Source of the DNA: Byssochlamys sp. IMV 00236
Taxonomy: Eukaryota > Ascomycota > Eurotiomycetes > Eurotiales > Thermoascaceae
DNA: 41,574 bases
Reading direction: 5' to 3'
Assembly: GCA_001931875.2 (NCBI GenBank)
Contig: MSJH02000790.1
Span: 1 to 41,574 of the forward strand
Under the pieces are notes generated by a model. That model made no database searches, was not told the DNA's origin, and saw only the letters and a list, made by a program, of their open reading frames with translations. Position numbers and translations under genes: made by a program. Below are positions 11,048-20,933 of the stretch, in pieces; positions within the stretch are counted from its first letter, which is position 1, and each line of letters starts with the position of its first letter.

Positions 11048-11211
11048 TATATAGTAAAAAAGGTTTATTCTCTTATTTTATTTTCACTGTGTTACATATT
11101 TGCCATATACAGGTTTTATCTTGAGTTAGGCAATCAATAAATAAAGTTGTATGCATAGTATGTAAACAACTTGACAAACTGTATTTCTATTAACTATCAG
11201 TGTTAATCGCC

Positions 11212-11661
11212 ATGAAGTTATTTGATGTATTTCGTCATAGTAATTTACATGCTTTGTACATAAAAGAAACTATCACCAACGGGATTATGGATAGATTCCA
11301 GATTTCCCTTCAGATAAGCATTCGTTGCTTCCGTTTGGTCAAAGATCTTTTTTTTTTATTCAATATTGATACTCTATGCATTGGAAGCATGAGTATATGT
11401 CAGAAAGAAGCTGATATTATAGCTCAAACTTGTTTATTGTTGTCAAAAGATGACAACAATAAGCTACTAATGGTTTCAATATTAAAAACATTGATACATT
11501 ACGATTTATATGCATCTATCTTTGACCAAATTAAGTACGTCTTATTTAATGTCAGTTTACGTCAAATAATGTTGTCAATCATTGAAATTACTGTATTTTT
11601 ATTAATTATTGACATTAATTTTATAAAATGTTGTCATAAAATAAAAAAATTATTTGCGTAA
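11212..11661 (+). CDS. hypothetical Leu/Ile-rich protein
   Basis: A 149-codon open frame from ATG to TAA, very AT-rich, with Leu and Ile dominating but spaced in an amphipathic rather than a continuous membrane pattern. A candidate hydrophobic segment lies near the C-terminus (IEITVFLLIIDINF). No family recognised. A perfect 12-bp inverted repeat lies inside it (11434-11462). Either a fast-evolving gene or an AT-rich chance frame. Confidence 0.3.
   Translation: MKLFDVFRHSNLHALYIKETITNGIMDRFQISLQISIRCFRLVKDLFFLFNIDTLCIGSMSICQKEADIIAQTCLLLSKDDNNKLLMVSILKTLIHYDLYASIFDQIKYVLFNVSLRQIMLSIIEITVFLLIIDINFIKCCHKIKKLFA
11434..11462. repeat. 12-bp perfect inverted repeat
   Basis: Arms TTATTGTTGTCA (11434-11445) and TGACAACAATAA (11451-11462) are separated by AAAGA. 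Transcribed, they would form a hairpin. Confidence 0.85.
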
Positions 11662-12348
11662 AAAGACGACAAAGAAAAATATGTTTGAATAAAACGACAT
11701 CATGTCAAAAGAGAGAGAGAGAGATAATGAGTTTATATGTAGAAAAAAGAGAGAAACATATGTTAGTATTAGAGCATATATCCTAATATTAGTCTTACTT
11801 ACCACCGAAGTGCATTCTGGGGAGGGTAGCGATAACTACCCAGGATAGTTAAAAAAAAAAAAAAAGGAACGGAGGACAGAGAGAACCCAGAGCACAAGAA
11901 GAGGCAACTGGGAGAACGTTCCAGATATACACGTCAGAGAGCAAAGAGGGCGGGACAAGCGAGTCAGAGCAAGGGCCATGAGGACAGGCTAGTTTTGCAT
12001 TGTCAAATATGACTACATGTTCTTCTGATTTCATGGAAAGACCGAATAAAGAATTTAAACTTTTACAAACAGACTAAAGAGGGCTATTTCTAATATTAAG
12101 TTAATTTCAACTCCAAGGCAGCCCACCTGTTAATATTACGAAAATATTCTTGGCGACGACGAATTTACATTTCATACATGAATTTTGTTCTCATCATGGG
12201 TGTATTTATTTTCGATCACAGGCGAATTTACTTTCCGGAAAGAGTGTATAACTAGTGTGTTCATTTGATTGGATAACAAAACGTGATTTTAACTATAAAA
12301 AACTTTTTTTCTGTTTATTACTTTTTTTCTTTAACTTGAATGTAAAAC
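11662..12348. other. intergenic, with retroposon-like tail
   Basis: No convincing gene. It holds a GA dinucleotide run at about 11712-11723, the poly(A)-tailed element listed separately, and a GC-richer stretch at 11865-12000 whose composition differs from its surroundings and which may belong to a mobile element. Confidence 0.4.
11805..11865 (+). mobile_element. retroposon-like 3' end: hairpin followed by poly(A)
   Basis: A GC-rich segment contains the hairpin GGGTAG-CGATAA-CTACCC (11824-11841) and then CAGGATAGTT followed directly by 15 A residues (11851-11865). A stem-loop just before a genomic A tail is the usual look of a non-LTR retrotransposon or SINE 3' end, and LINE elements are known in Mucoromycota. 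No reverse transcriptase or target-site duplication could be identified, so the class is inferred. Confidence 0.4.
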
Positions 12349-12498
12349 AGCGGCCTCACCCTGCTTTGTGGTTCCAACAACCTACTGTATGGTGTACCGT
12401 ACCCTCCACTTACTTTAGGGATTGGCATTATTAAGTTAATGTCATTCAGAAAGGACAGTAGAGCAGTAGGATTCAACCCCTGCCCGCGACGGTGGAGA
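12349..12498 (+). repeat. 150-bp tandem duplication, copy 1
   Basis: Begins AGCGGCCTCACCCTG and ends CGACGGTGGAGA. It differs from copy 2 at four positions, two of them silent in the shared open frame. GC content is higher than the flanks. It contains a foldable segment (GCAG-TA-GG near 12463). See the finding on this duplication. Confidence 0.9.
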
Positions 12499-12517
12499 GT
12501 TTTATAGACGGGAAGAT

Positions 12518-12667
12518 AGCGGCCTCACCCTGCTTTGTGGTTTCAACAACCTATTGTATGGTGTACCGTACCCTCCACTTACTTTAGGGATTGGCATTAT
12601 TAAGTTAATGTCATTCAGAAAGGACAGTAAAGCAGTAGGGTTCAACCCCTGCCCGCGACGGTGGAGA
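12518..12667 (+). repeat. 150-bp tandem duplication, copy 2
   Basis: Lies 169 bp downstream of copy 1, with a 19-bp non-repeated spacer between them. One forward frame is open across the whole unit in both copies (GLTLLCG, then PYPPLTLGIGIIKLMSFRKD). Function unknown. Confidence 0.9.
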
Positions 12668-12982
12668 ATCTTCCTTCAAGTTTCTTTTTTTTTTCAAAAA
12701 GTGACTGTATACGTTTATATATTAGAAGAAAAAGGAAGAAAAGAAACTAATATCTATTACTTTAAGCTGTTTATACTAGAGCCAGTTTTTTTCCTGAACG
12801 AATACTTTTTATGAAGTTCTCGATTTACAAATTATAATGTTTTGCCAGTACTTTGAACCTTCAGACTCAACTTTGACTCAACGTTAAATCGCCCTGTCAA
12901 AAAGCAGTTCTGTCGGAACAAATATTACTGTAATATGAGTAACCAAGGTGGTGAAAAGACTTTGAAAAAAAAAAGGGTATAA
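12668..12982. other. intergenic
   Basis: AT-rich sequence between the tandem duplication and the transposase relic. No gene, RNA or clear terminal inverted repeat was seen. Confidence 0.5.
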
Positions 12983-13578
12983 TCAAACAAAGAGAAATGT
13001 TGGGTTATTGTTTATTAAAAAATGAGATAATAATATACTTTGACGTTCAGGAAGTGTTTGAGGAATATCGGCAGCTTCTTTCATCATATAATATGATGTT
13101 TTGGCAGCATAGTTAATAACTTCCAATTTATCGCGCTGTAAGCTATACATCACCTTCTTTCTTCTAAGATCGCTAATGTATAAATTCTCAAACTTATCAA
13201 TTGAATCTGCCAATTCTTGACAGATATCATTATCAGAGGTAAAACGTTTTCAATTGATTATGATATGATTCAATCAAGTTTTTCGTATGGAAAGAGGCAC
13301 TTGGTCGCCAGGCTTTACAGAAAAGTTCCTTTTTGACCAATCATCTTGTTCTAAAATAAGCAAGGAGTTGCTCTTTGTCTTTGAAGATTGCTTATAACAG
13401 GATATTGTCGTTTAAATACCCACTTAGAATGCGAGAACGCGTCCTTTTTGAACTGTTTCTCGAACTTGTCAGACGTAGTAAAGATGATGGTCTCACCACT
13501 TTCCTCATAATCTGGAACAGTAGGGCAAACAAAATCAGCAGTAATAGAGACGGGGGTACTTCTAAAGTTGGTAGACAT
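12983..13578 (-). pseudogene. internally deleted transposase relic, probably MULE
   Basis: The minus strand starts with ATG at 13578 and an N-terminal segment (ETIIFTTSDKFEKQFKKDAF, then HSKWVFKRQYPV), followed by a stop. A second frame at about 13340-13235 reads WRPSASFHTKNLIESYHNQL followed by KTFYL. This strongly resembles the region around the third catalytic acid of Mutator-like (MULE/FAR1) transposases, where the E and the HNxLK run are conserved. A third block, 13213-12983, continues as helix-rich sequence (SIDKFENLYISDLRRKKVMY). The catalytic middle with the first two acids and the zinc finger is missing, so the copy cannot be active. It is divergent from the Fanzor gene, 199 bp away. 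The family assignment rests on one motif. Confidence 0.45.
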
Positions 13579-13777
13579 TTCAGTAGATGATGTATATTGA
13601 TGTAAATAGTCAGAAGTATGTTATCTAATTTGTGTGCCTGTTCATTAGTTGAGGTAGTTTATTTATTATCCATTGGAGAATGATTTCTTTGTTGTAATTG
13701 ATATATCAAAATCATATAAAACAATGAATAGTTATTTTTCTTTTTCTTCTCCTCTTTACTATTCCTAATATTCACTA

Positions 13778-15575
13778 ATGCGTGAAAAGAAAAAGCAAAG
13801 AGTGGTATATGACCCCGAAAAGACTATGATCAATAGACCAGGAAGCTGGAAGCGAAGTGCAAGTGAAGAATTAGCTGGTTCATCATCCAAACGTGCCCGT
13901 AGAACACCGGAAAGAGAAGAATATCCTATGAACACTTTCATGGAACAACTCGAAATTCACGTTTCTTCAGTTCATTCTTTGACATTGACAAGATCAACTC
14001 TCTTTGCGCTAGCTATGGCTTAAAGTTCGCCCATAATATACATGCACTGCCTGGGGTGAAAACAGTTCGAATTAATGGATACCTACGGAATCTGACTCCT
14101 TCCAGAACAGCTACTCTTCTTTCTCATACGAGAAGTATAAAAAGAAATTATGGAGCATTTGAACGTGAGATGCCATATAGAAGAATGATTCAGCAAGCAG
14201 AAGTTGATGCACTGCAAAGACAATTAAAGAAAATTAATTCTGAATGATGAGAGTTTATGCTTAGAAACAGTATCCGCGACTTAAAGAAACAATGGATAAG
14301 AAGTACAGATAGAAGACTAATAGCCGCTGATATAGAACAAAACAATAGGCTCTATCAAAAAATTCAACAAACGAAAGCTTCTAGAGATGTTATAAACGAA
14401 AGGCTTATAGACACGAAACAGCAATTGTCAGATGCCAGAAGAAAATTATATAATGGTATTAATCAAACCACTTCCTATGGCAGCAATAATAACCAGCTAC
14501 CTCGTGTTGAAAATTTCAAGCTTGATGACACTCAGTCTGATCTAACAAATTTCGCTTTTTCTGGGACGAATAATGGTTTAGTGACAATGACAGAAACAGT
14601 AAAATTATCACTAGATCAATTCAAGTTTCATCTCAAGTTATATAACAAGTATTCAGCTTTGACAGAAGGTAATTTGATACAGCTTATTTTTGTGTATATT
14701 GAATCTAATCTATTTGCAGATACTACCAGGCTTCAAGCTTCCGCAGAAGAAGCAACGTTCAAGTTTGCAAAGCCTTTCAAAGTACACGCGTCCGACATTG
14801 CGTATGGTAGTGGTGCAATTAAATTTAGAGCAAAGTTTCAACATGCCAAGAAAAAAAAGCTAAAGTTATCTCAGAAATTGAAGCGAAACTTAGCGAATGC
14901 AGCTTCCAAGAAATATGCAGCGTTAATGAATTAGACAATTGGTATAATGGAAGAGTCACGCACCAAGACGTACTTCGAGATTTCTATTACTCCCGACAAA
15001 GAGTACGCCAATTACGAACGTATGAACTGCAAAAGCGAAAGTATATCGACAAGCTATGTTCTCAAGAGCGATCTTATATGACCTCAAGCAGTAAGAAACC
15101 ATCAATAATGTTTATTGGAGATAGCGGATTCTGTTTTGAATTGTCCATAAAAGGTTACCAAAGATATGGAGGATACTGGAAGCCTATCAAGCATAGCTTA
15201 TACATTTCTGTTTGCATAACAAGCGAATATAATACGTCGCAAACTTGCATTTTTTGTTTTAAAAAGCTATTACATCCAAAGCGCAGTACAGCAGACAAGA
15301 ATGGCCGTATCAATTTAAAAAATGTGAATGGTGCTTTTGTTTGCGTGAACCCGTCCTGTCCGTCAGTAAAAGCAGGTCAAAACACTCATGCTAGAGACAT
15401 ACTGAGTGCTGTTGCTATTGGCTTGTCTGGGATGGCGATTTTACTGCTTGGAACAACATTCCCTCAATTCAACAGAAATATCAGTCCATTGCAGACTGAT
15501 CAATTCAACCAACTTGCTGCAGCTTTCTGTACAGGAAACGCTGTTAAGCCTATTACCGCTGATAATAATACCTAG
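13778..15575 (+). pseudogene. Fanzor (eukaryotic TnpB-like RNA-guided nuclease), inactivated
   Basis: The C-terminal half is diagnostic of the TnpB/Fanzor family. It has the RuvC-II-like ITSEYNTSQTC (Glu codon 15224-15226), a C4 zinc ribbon (CIFC at 15245-15256 and CVNPSC near 15350), and the RuvC-III-like HARDILSAVAIGLSG (Asp codon 15396-15398). Upstream, FSGTNNGLVTM at about 14557-14589 matches the first RuvC motif, where an Asp is expected after GT but Asn is present. The N-terminus is basic with a nuclear-localisation-like SSKRARR. A 51-nt intron (14669-14719, GTAATT...TTTGCAG) is credible. Breaks: a frameshift between about 13900 and 13985, tandem TGA TGA at 14245-14250, and a one-base slip at the A8 run 14851-14858. 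Family members use a guide RNA encoded beside the gene; none is proven here. Confidence 0.8.
14669..14719 (+). other. predicted spliceosomal intron inside the Fanzor gene
   Basis: 51 nt with donor GGTAATT, an AATCTAATC branch-like sequence and acceptor TTTGCAG. Length is a multiple of three, so it does not disturb the frame, but removing it restores a natural TED junction. Its presence shows long residence in a eukaryotic genome. Confidence 0.6.
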
Positions 15576-15932
15576 GGTAAGTTGTATTTGACAAAAAATG
15601 ATTATAGGAAAATACTAACTTTATTGGTACGTCTGTTTTTTTTATTATTCCTCTTTTTCATTTTGTTTCGGTATGTATTTGAGAATATATGCATATCCCA
15701 TTTACTAATTTTATATCTGTGTCTCAATTCTGAGAATCGTAGTTCATTTACCCTCTCAGTACTTTGAATGTTAAAATCAAAATAAAATGCAAAAAACAGA
15801 ACTTTCCTTATATTTGTTGATTGTTGATTGTGTGAGTGTATCGCAACAAAGAGGAGAGCTTTGTATGTCTGTGCATACTAGAATATTCATTTAAAAAGTT
15901 ATTGACTCTCTGTACCAATAACAGACTTATAG

Positions 15933-15969
15933 TGCTCCAGGTACCAATCTGCAGTTGGTACCTGGAGCA
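15933..15969. repeat. perfect 15-bp inverted repeat (hairpin)
   Basis: Arms TGCTCCAGGTACCAA (15933-15947) and TTGGTACCTGGAGCA (15955-15969) flank a 7-nt loop, TCTGCAG, itself containing the palindrome CTGCAG. It lies 358 bp after the Fanzor stop. A partial direct copy, GTACCAAT, occurs just upstream at 15912. Confidence 0.9.
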
Positions 15970-18734
15970 ATGTACTTCAATCAGCACATTTTTACACTAC
16001 CTCAATTCTTGATTTGTCCTGTCATCTTATAAAGAAAGACATTGTGTTAAAAGCTGTCTTTCGCACCCAAGCCCTTTGATTAACATTATTGTACACAGCA
16101 TGTGTCTGATTTAGATGCATCACCAAAATATCAAGAACAAGATGCTTCTCTAGACAAAAGCAAGTGCTATCATATAACCTTTGACTCCTCTTTTCCCCCA
16201 AGTATTATAGATCACATCTAATCAAACGTTTTTTTTAATGCTAATCCACATGAGAGCTCTTATCTAAACATGACGTACAGTGTGGGTGAAATACTTTATA
16301 GATAGCCAGTTCCCATGGAAGAGTGTTGCAATCAAAATTTGCAAGAAAGACTTATTCAAAGCCCCGCAAAGATACCATCAAGATAACAAACTTATGGGAA
16401 AAGACTTATCAACGGCATCTGTTTATAATGAGTCCTAAAATGTGCGACAACGGTTTTTTACTTCTTCTTTTTCTTATTACTATAAACAGTAGCATTTTCA
16501 GTACGGGATTCCACGGGTTTACTGGTGAGTGGGAAGTTCATACGTCATTTATCCTCCATCAAATGGTAAATGTAGAATACATAAGTGAGAACGAAGGCGT
16601 CTCGAAGAGCTCTCTCTGTCGACAGCATTTCCTTTACGTAATAGAAATATAACCATTGTACCCAGATTGTGTAGCTGAAGGCAGATATAGGTGTATTTAT
16701 GGAAAAGAGGCTTAATTAATTCAGACAAGGAAATAATAAACATGGTTATAAAATGCATTCACACAGCAAAAAAAAGAGAGATCGAAAAGATGTGATAAGA
16801 AAAATACATCTTTAATGACAGGGAATGGAAACTGTCCAAAAGAGGAAGTTCGGTTACAAAAGGCGGGTGTCATTAACATTGGTTCCATTAATACCGGTGA
16901 TCTGGAAGAGAGATGTTTTACAAACTTCCCAAATGATGTTTCTTATGATTCTTAAACGAAAAGCCTTTATGCCATCGTTGTATGCACAATAAATATAATT
17001 ACAACACGTTGCTTGGTTTATTATTATAAATGAGCACTGCTTGGCTTGTGGTAACTTTTTACTACAAGATCATGATTGGCTGTATAGACATCGTATGTGC
17101 AAGTCTTCTGATTTGCGGGCAAGCATGATTTAGTTAACATTTTGAGTGGTCACGATTGCTATTTATAGACAGAATGGATTATGTAAGATGTTCATATATT
17201 GAATGTTTGGCTGTCATGGAGAGAATGAGAGCTTGTAGTGAAAGTGATGCTTTCTAGGATCTTTTGTATAATCCATAAACTTGAGAAGGACAAGGTAACG
17301 GTAGTGTAACACACTCTGCTTGCGATACATATAAAAAATTGATCCATGTCTCTCCCAGATGAAACCTCTAGAAATCATCGAGCTTCATTATAATTAATTC
17401 ATCAAGAAACCAATTGTTTGAGACGATGATATCCAGAAGTTTTTAAATCAAAACATGAAGAAACCGACTTGGTTTCACATAACAAGAAATATACCAAAAA
17501 AACGAATCAGATCAAGATATTCATTTACAGACCGTAGAATGAGCCTTATTCACTCGAAAAGCTTGACAAGATAAAGCGAAAAGACGGGCACACAGTGGAT
17601 CTCTAAATACAAGAGTTAAAGTGTGGCTTTTATATTGTGTCTATTGTATGTAGTTATTGCCTTGATGTCATTATTAATTTTTGGATCATCATTTGATTTG
17701 ATGTTTGTAAACCTTTGCAGTGTAAGTATTCCTCTTTGTTAGCTTTAATATGAAGGAAAGATCAAGATAAATCCTAATAAGTTCAAGCTAAGGTCTTGTA
17801 AAGAAATTGCACTCTGTGGTCATTCAGAACAAAATGATTACGTAAATTCAATCTCAGACTACAACCTTGAGCGACAAAGGTAATGTTAAGAAAGTTATTA
17901 GCAAGTTTAGAGACAGACCAATTCAAGCCATAAAACAATAGTAGTTTATTAGATGCATTAAAACATGTCTCTCCTGTGCGACAATATTGTCTCTCTTCTT
18001 TCTGTAGATGCAAAGATATATTTGTATTATTATTATTAGTACAACACAATGTGAAAAGTAGGTCAGGTCGGGGACCATTCGTTCAATAAGGTTTATTATA
18101 ATGTTACACATTACTTCCCAGTCCCTGTAGAATGTCGGTATGAATGAACATAATGCTGCCTAATAGACATTTGTAAACCTATCAATTGTTCTATAAACAT
18201 TCATGCACTCTTTATGATACAGTATTTGAAAGTATAGGACATGATCGTCTCTGATGTACTAGCTGAGATCGATCCATTCATTAGCCTAACCCCACAGTAA
18301 GATAGCCACTGAAAGGTGGTGTAACGGGATAAATCATTCCATTTTTTGCACAGAGTTCGTCTTTATTGGCTAACTAGATCATATTTAATGCCCCGCATCT
18401 TTTCCCACCAAAAAAAAGTAATCATCTATATTTATGATCAGCTCGTCTTTCCGCGGAGACCCATAAAAGGCAAGTTGTGCTTTTAAGAATGGCTTACTTA
18501 AGCCAGCAGATGATTTGTTTGGTTAATTTTAAATCCCAGGTTACCATCGAAAACATCTGTTCCAATACGTCCCAACCAATATAAGTAATCCCCACAATTG
18601 ATATACCATCACATTGGGAACACAAAAGAGAAACTGAAATATACCAATCGCTCACTTCAGTGTTGTTATTCGCCTGGATTTTATTGAATTATTCAAGAAT
18701 AAAACACTGTGTCAAAAAAAGAAACAGTAAAGCA

Positions 18735-18744
18735 TATATAAAAA
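18735..18744 (+). promoter_or_regulatory. TATA box of the hexose transporter gene
   Basis: TATATAAAAA, about 145 bp before the start codon and followed by a CT-rich stretch (TTTCTTTCTTT) as expected for a fungal initiator region. Confidence 0.6.
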
Positions 18745-18887
18745 GGCAATTCCTTTTCAGTTCTATTTTCTTTCTTTCTTTACATCAAATCAACTTTATT
18801 TTATTTTATACTTCTTCAACTCTTTATTCCAACACAGTCCCTGTTACTGAAGTCTAATAGTTTAAACCGACTATATATTTTTTATAA

Positions 18888-20608
18888 ATGGGTTATTTAA
18901 CAAAATTAACCACCAATGTTTACGTATGTTTCTCTCTTTATTTATTATAAACATAATAACCTATTTAATTATAGTGCATTGGTGGATTTGCCGCTATTGC
19001 CGGTATCATGTTTGGTTTTGATATTGGTTCTAACTCTGGTGTCATTGGTACTCACCAGTAAGTCGTAGAAGCTTCAATTTTTTCTTTTTTTAAATTTCTA
19101 ATTCACGCCCCTTTTTTTATAGGTACCTTAATTATTTCAACCATCCTAGTGACGTCTTGCAGGGTGGTATTAACGGTGCACTTTCCGCTGGTTGTTTCGT
19201 AGGTGCATTGATTGCTGGTTACCCTGCTGATCGCTTCTCTCGTAAATACACTCTCATCGCTGCCTCTTTCCTCTTCATCATCGGTTCTATTCTTCAAGCT
19301 GCTTCAAATGGCGTTGCTATGCTTTGTGCTGGTCGTGTCATTAACGGTTTATCTGTCGGTATCACCTCTATGGTTGTCCCTCTTTATCAATCTGAAATCT
19401 CTCCTAAAGAAATTCGTGGTCGTATTGTCTCTGTTCAGCAATGGAGTATTACCTGGGGTATTATGATTGCGTAAGTATACATATTTTCCTCGCTTGATCT
19501 GATCTGGTGACTGATTTCAACCAATAGTTTCTGGATTCAATATGGATGTCAATACATCGATAGTACTGCCGCTTTCCGTATTCCTTGGGCCGTTCAAGGT
19601 GTTCCTGCCGTCATTCTCTGCATGGGTATGTGGTTCTTCCCCTTCTCTCCCCGTTGGCTCGCTGATAAAGGTCGTTTGGATGAAGCTCTCAAAGTTCTTG
19701 CTGATATTCACGGTAATGGCGACCCAAGCCACCCTCGTGTCCAATTGGAAATGGAGGAAATCAGAGCTACTATTCAATTCGATAAGGAAGTTGCTTCCCA
19801 TCGTTACACTGACTTATTCCAACCTGGATTGGCTTACCGTGTCTTCCTCGGTGTCTGTCTTCAAATTTGGCAACAATTGACTGGTATGAACATTATCATG
19901 TTCTACGCCGTCTTGCTCTTCCAACAAGCTGGTATTGGTGACACCCAAGAAGCAAGTCTTCTTTCCTCTGGTATCTCTTATGTCGTTAACGTTGTCATGA
20001 CTATTCCTGCTATTATCTTTGTTGACAAGTGGGGTCGTCGTCCTACTTTGATTCTTGGTGCCTTAGTCATGTCTATCTTCTTGTGGGCCGTCGGTGGTGT
20101 CTTGGCTGTTAACACCTGGGCTGTTGATCCCAAGGATGGCAAATGGTATGTCCATATTGATTCCAAGACACAAGCCAATGGTGTCGTTGCTTGTATTTAT
20201 CTCTTCGTTGCCACCTTTGCTACCACATGGGGTCCTCTTGGTTGGGTCTATCCTGCAGAAATTTATCCTCTCCGTGTCCGTGCCATGGCTGTCTCCCTCT
20301 CTACTGCTTCCAACTGGCTCTTCAACTGGGTTCTTAACTTTGTCGTTCCTATCTTGATGCAACGTATTCACTACGGTTTATACCTCTTATTCGCTGCTTT
20401 CAACTTCTTGATGTGTCTCCACGTCTACTTCTGCTACCCCGAAACCAAGGGCTACACTCTTGAAGAAATGGACATTGTCTTCCAACACAATCCCAGAAAG
20501 AAGATTCCTCGTGAAGTCTTGGATGAATGGGTTGCCAATAAGGGTATTCACCAAGATAATACCTTTGAAAACTCTGGCTCCGTGTCTGAGAAGAAGGTTG
20601 AAGCTTAA
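18888..20608 (+). CDS. MFS hexose transporter
   Basis: Predicted 515-residue protein from exons 18888-18923, 18975-19057, 19123-19470 and 19528-20608. It is a twelve-helix sugar porter of the plasma membrane. Motifs in order: FGFDIGSNSGVIG in helix 1, DRFSRKY (the MFS loop motif), GRVINGLSVG, SPRWLADKGR after helix 6 (family PESPRW, here PFSPRW), QQLTGMN in helix 7 (sugar binding), DKWGRRP, VYPAEIYPLRVRA, and the C-terminal PETKG. Length and motifs are normal, so it is probably functional proton-coupled glucose or related hexose uptake. The exact sugar is not evident. The three introns are short. Codons favour C-ending forms, suggesting high expression. Confidence 0.93.
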
Positions 20609-20933
20609 ACTACTTCAATATTTCCTTTTACATTATTGTATGCATAACCCTTTAATCACCTTTAAAATATAATCATTTAATACTTGCTCGTAAAGTAACT
20701 TTTACATAATAACAAATAAAGTTACTCATTTTACTGTATTCAGCATTGTCTACTTGACCAAACAATAGCTTTCTTTATTATATTTAGATCCAAACTATGT
20801 TTATGCTACTATTAAAGATATCACTATACAAGTCTATCTCATAAAGACTAATTCATAGCTCAATTTACTAACAAAAGACGCTATAAACTTGATCAACTTG
20901 GAGCTGAAATTTTCGCTGTCCAAAAAGAAAAAA
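20609..20933. other. intergenic
   Basis: AT-rich 3' flank of the transporter gene (AATAAA-like at about 20713) and 5' flank of the AP endonuclease gene. Nothing else seen. Confidence 0.5.

Larger units (their letters stand above)
15576..18887. other. 3.3-kb region without convincing genes
   Basis: Mostly AT-rich and non-coding. It holds a perfect inverted repeat (15933-15969) and short protein-like snippets that do not amount to a gene: about 16285-16437 (plus; FIDSQFPWKSVAIKICKKDL), 16815-16955 (plus; VRLQKAGVINIGSINTGDLE) and 17783-18049 (minus; NNFLNITFVAQGCSLRLNLR). These could be remnants of decayed elements. No tRNA or rRNA seen. The last few hundred bases are the promoter region of the hexose transporter. 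Confidence 0.45.

Noticed and set aside
12630..12667. GGTTCAACCCC segment resembling a tRNA B box in the tandem duplication
   Set aside because: The flanking stem does not form a 5-bp T arm, no A box or cloverleaf could be built, and no T-run terminator follows copy 1.
13235..13380. Alternative frame through the transposase relic (LILEQDDWSKRNFSVKPGDQ)
   Set aside because: It reads well but ends at a stop with no usable donor, while the overlapping frame carries the MULE-like Glu motif. Kept as a caution on that call.
15933..15969. Hairpin as a Helitron 3' terminus
   Set aside because: No CTRR tetranucleotide follows at the expected distance and no Rep/helicase fragments were seen nearby.
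16323..16758. Open frames of 109 (plus) and 69 (minus) codons around 16.5 kb
   Set aside because: Overlapping frames on both strands, hydrophobic runs from T-rich DNA, no splice support.
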